A DNA stretch of 12,587 nt from CADEFF01 sp964569315. Its GTDB lineage: Bacteria; Pseudomonadota; Alphaproteobacteria; Dongiales; Dongiaceae. The position numbers and the translations under genes were made by a program. The stretch lies in the NCBI GenBank assembly GCA_964569315.1, contig CAZMUZ010000106.1, positions 1 to 12,587 of the forward strand, written 5' to 3'. This document shows positions 11,794-12,587 of this stretch, piece by piece. Under the pieces are notes generated by a model. The model worked only from the letters and a program-made list of their open reading frames with translations. It made no database searches and was not told where the DNA came from. Position 1 is the stretch's first letter. The number at the start of each line of letters is the position of its first letter.

Positions 11794-12587
11794 ATGAATC
11801 GCCGCATCTTCGGGCCTCGCCCGGCGCGCGAGCCTCATGCGGCGCTGAAGCGGATGCTGCGCATCGCCAGGATCGCGCTCGCCTCCGCGGCCGCGCTCTT
11901 CGCCTATTTCGCACCGGCGGCGGCGCAGGAGCTGACGCTCGATCTCGGCGGCGGCGACGGCACCGCCACCGGCCAGATCCTGCAGCTCCTCGTGCTCATC
12001 ACGGTGCTGAGCCTGGCGCCCGGCATCCTCGTGATGGTGACCTCCTTCACCCGCATCATCGTCGCGCTCTCCTTCCTGCGCAGCGCGCTCGGCATCCAGC
12101 AGACGCCGCCCAACGTGGTGATGATCAGCCTCGCCCTCTTCCTCACCGGCGCGATCATGGCGCCGACCTTCCAGGAGGCCTATCGCGACGGGCTGGCACC
12201 GCTCATCGCCGGCGAGATCGACGAGGGAACGGCGTTCGACCGCGGCGTGCAGCCCTTTCGCGTCTTCATGCTGGGACAGGTGCGCGAGGAGGACCTGGCG
12301 CTCTTCCTCGATATCGCCCGCGTCGATCCGGGAACGCAGGCCGCGGATGCGCCGCTGCAGGCGCTCATCCCCGCCTTCATGATCAGCGAGCTCCGGCGCG
12401 CCTTCGAGATCGGCTTCCTGCTCTTCGTCCCCTTCCTCATCATCGACATGGTGGTGGCCTCGATCCTGATGTCGATGGGCATGATGATGCTGCCGCCGGT
12501 AACGGTGTCGCTGCCCTTCAAGCTCATCTTCTTCGTGCTGGTCGACGGCTGGTATCTCGTCGCCGGCAGCCTGGTGCGGAGCTTCGG
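11794..12587 (+). CDS. fliP: Flagellar biosynthetic protein FliP (C-terminal residues off right edge)
   Basis: 264 codons of FliP, the five-copy core of the export gate. There is a cleavable signal peptide typical of FliP, with the hydrophobic stretch IALASAAALFAYF and probable cleavage after AAA at residue 44. Mature helices follow: LLVLITVLSLAPGILVMVTS, FTRIIVALSFLRSALGIQQT, VVMISLALFLTG, the periplasmic segment, IPAFMISELRRAFEIGFLLF, and MSMGMMMLPPVTVSLPFKLI. The last visible residues (LVRSF) are close to the usual end, so only a few are missing. ATG at 11794 is used. A GTG at 11788, overlapping the fliO stop as GTGA, and a Met at 11854 right before the signal peptide are alternatives; the overlap favours coupling to fliO. 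No strong ribosome-binding site precedes any of them. Confidence 0.97.
   Translation, partial: MNRRIFGPRPAREPHAALKRMLRIARIALASAAALFAYFAPAAAQELTLDLGGGDGTATGQILQLLVLITVLSLAPGILVMVTSFTRIIVALSFLRSALGIQQTPPNVVMISLALFLTGAIMAPTFQEAYRDGLAPLIAGEIDEGTAFDRGVQPFRVFMLGQVREEDLALFLDIARVDPGTQAADAPLQALIPAFMISELRRAFEIGFLLFVPFLIIDMVVASILMSMGMMMLPPVTVSLPFKLIFFVLVDGWYLVAGSLVRSF

Overview
The window reads as a GC-rich alphaproteobacterium, probably Rhodospirillales-like. The grounds are a CckA-type hybrid kinase, CtrA-like boxes of the TTAA-N7-TTAAC type, and flagellar genes ordered flgB-flgC-fliE-fliQ-fliR-flhB. This placement is inferred from gene content and order, not from a database search. It contains no tRNA, rRNA, insertion sequence or CRISPR array that I can see.

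Left part (1 to about 4450) looks like accessory metabolism. Two adjacent DUF1254-family genes lie on the minus strand; the second runs off the left edge. One carries a Sec signal peptide and the other a Tat-like twin-arginine leader. A gap of almost 800 bases follows (2066-2854). It holds a short unassigned reading frame, a hairpin, and what looks like the orphaned C-terminal end of a DAO-type FAD-dependent amino-acid/amine oxidoreductase. An intact amidase-signature enzyme with all three catalytic residues follows on the plus strand.

Right part (4489 to 12587) is a flagellar and cell-cycle block arranged as two divergent operons. Leftward (minus strand) run flgB, flgC and fliE (proximal rod and rod adaptor), fliQ, fliR and flhB (export gate), and last cckA, the kinase that feeds the CtrA phosphorelay. 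Rightward (plus strand) run csrA, an FlhB C-terminal-domain paralogue (FhlB/FlhX type), a small FlgN/FliT-like protein, fliO, and fliP, which is cut only at its extreme C-terminus. Together these supply the whole FliP-FliQ-FliR-FlhB gate, the FliO assembly factor, the first rod parts, and two regulators (CckA and CsrA).

The most interesting signals are regulatory. A CtrA-like box sits in the divergent flgB/csrA promoter, on top of a plausible csrA -35/-10 pair, and a second lies between csrA and fhlB. A terminator-like hairpin with a T5 tract sits in the flgB leader. The 276-base spacer between fliE and fliQ carries five inverted repeats. TTG or GTG starts are concentrated in the export-apparatus genes, whereas the rod genes, csrA and the FlgN-like gene use ATG. 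I see no wholly new system, but the wiring (CckA inside an operon that appears to have CtrA sites, plus CsrA and a split FlhB paralogue) is worth checking.
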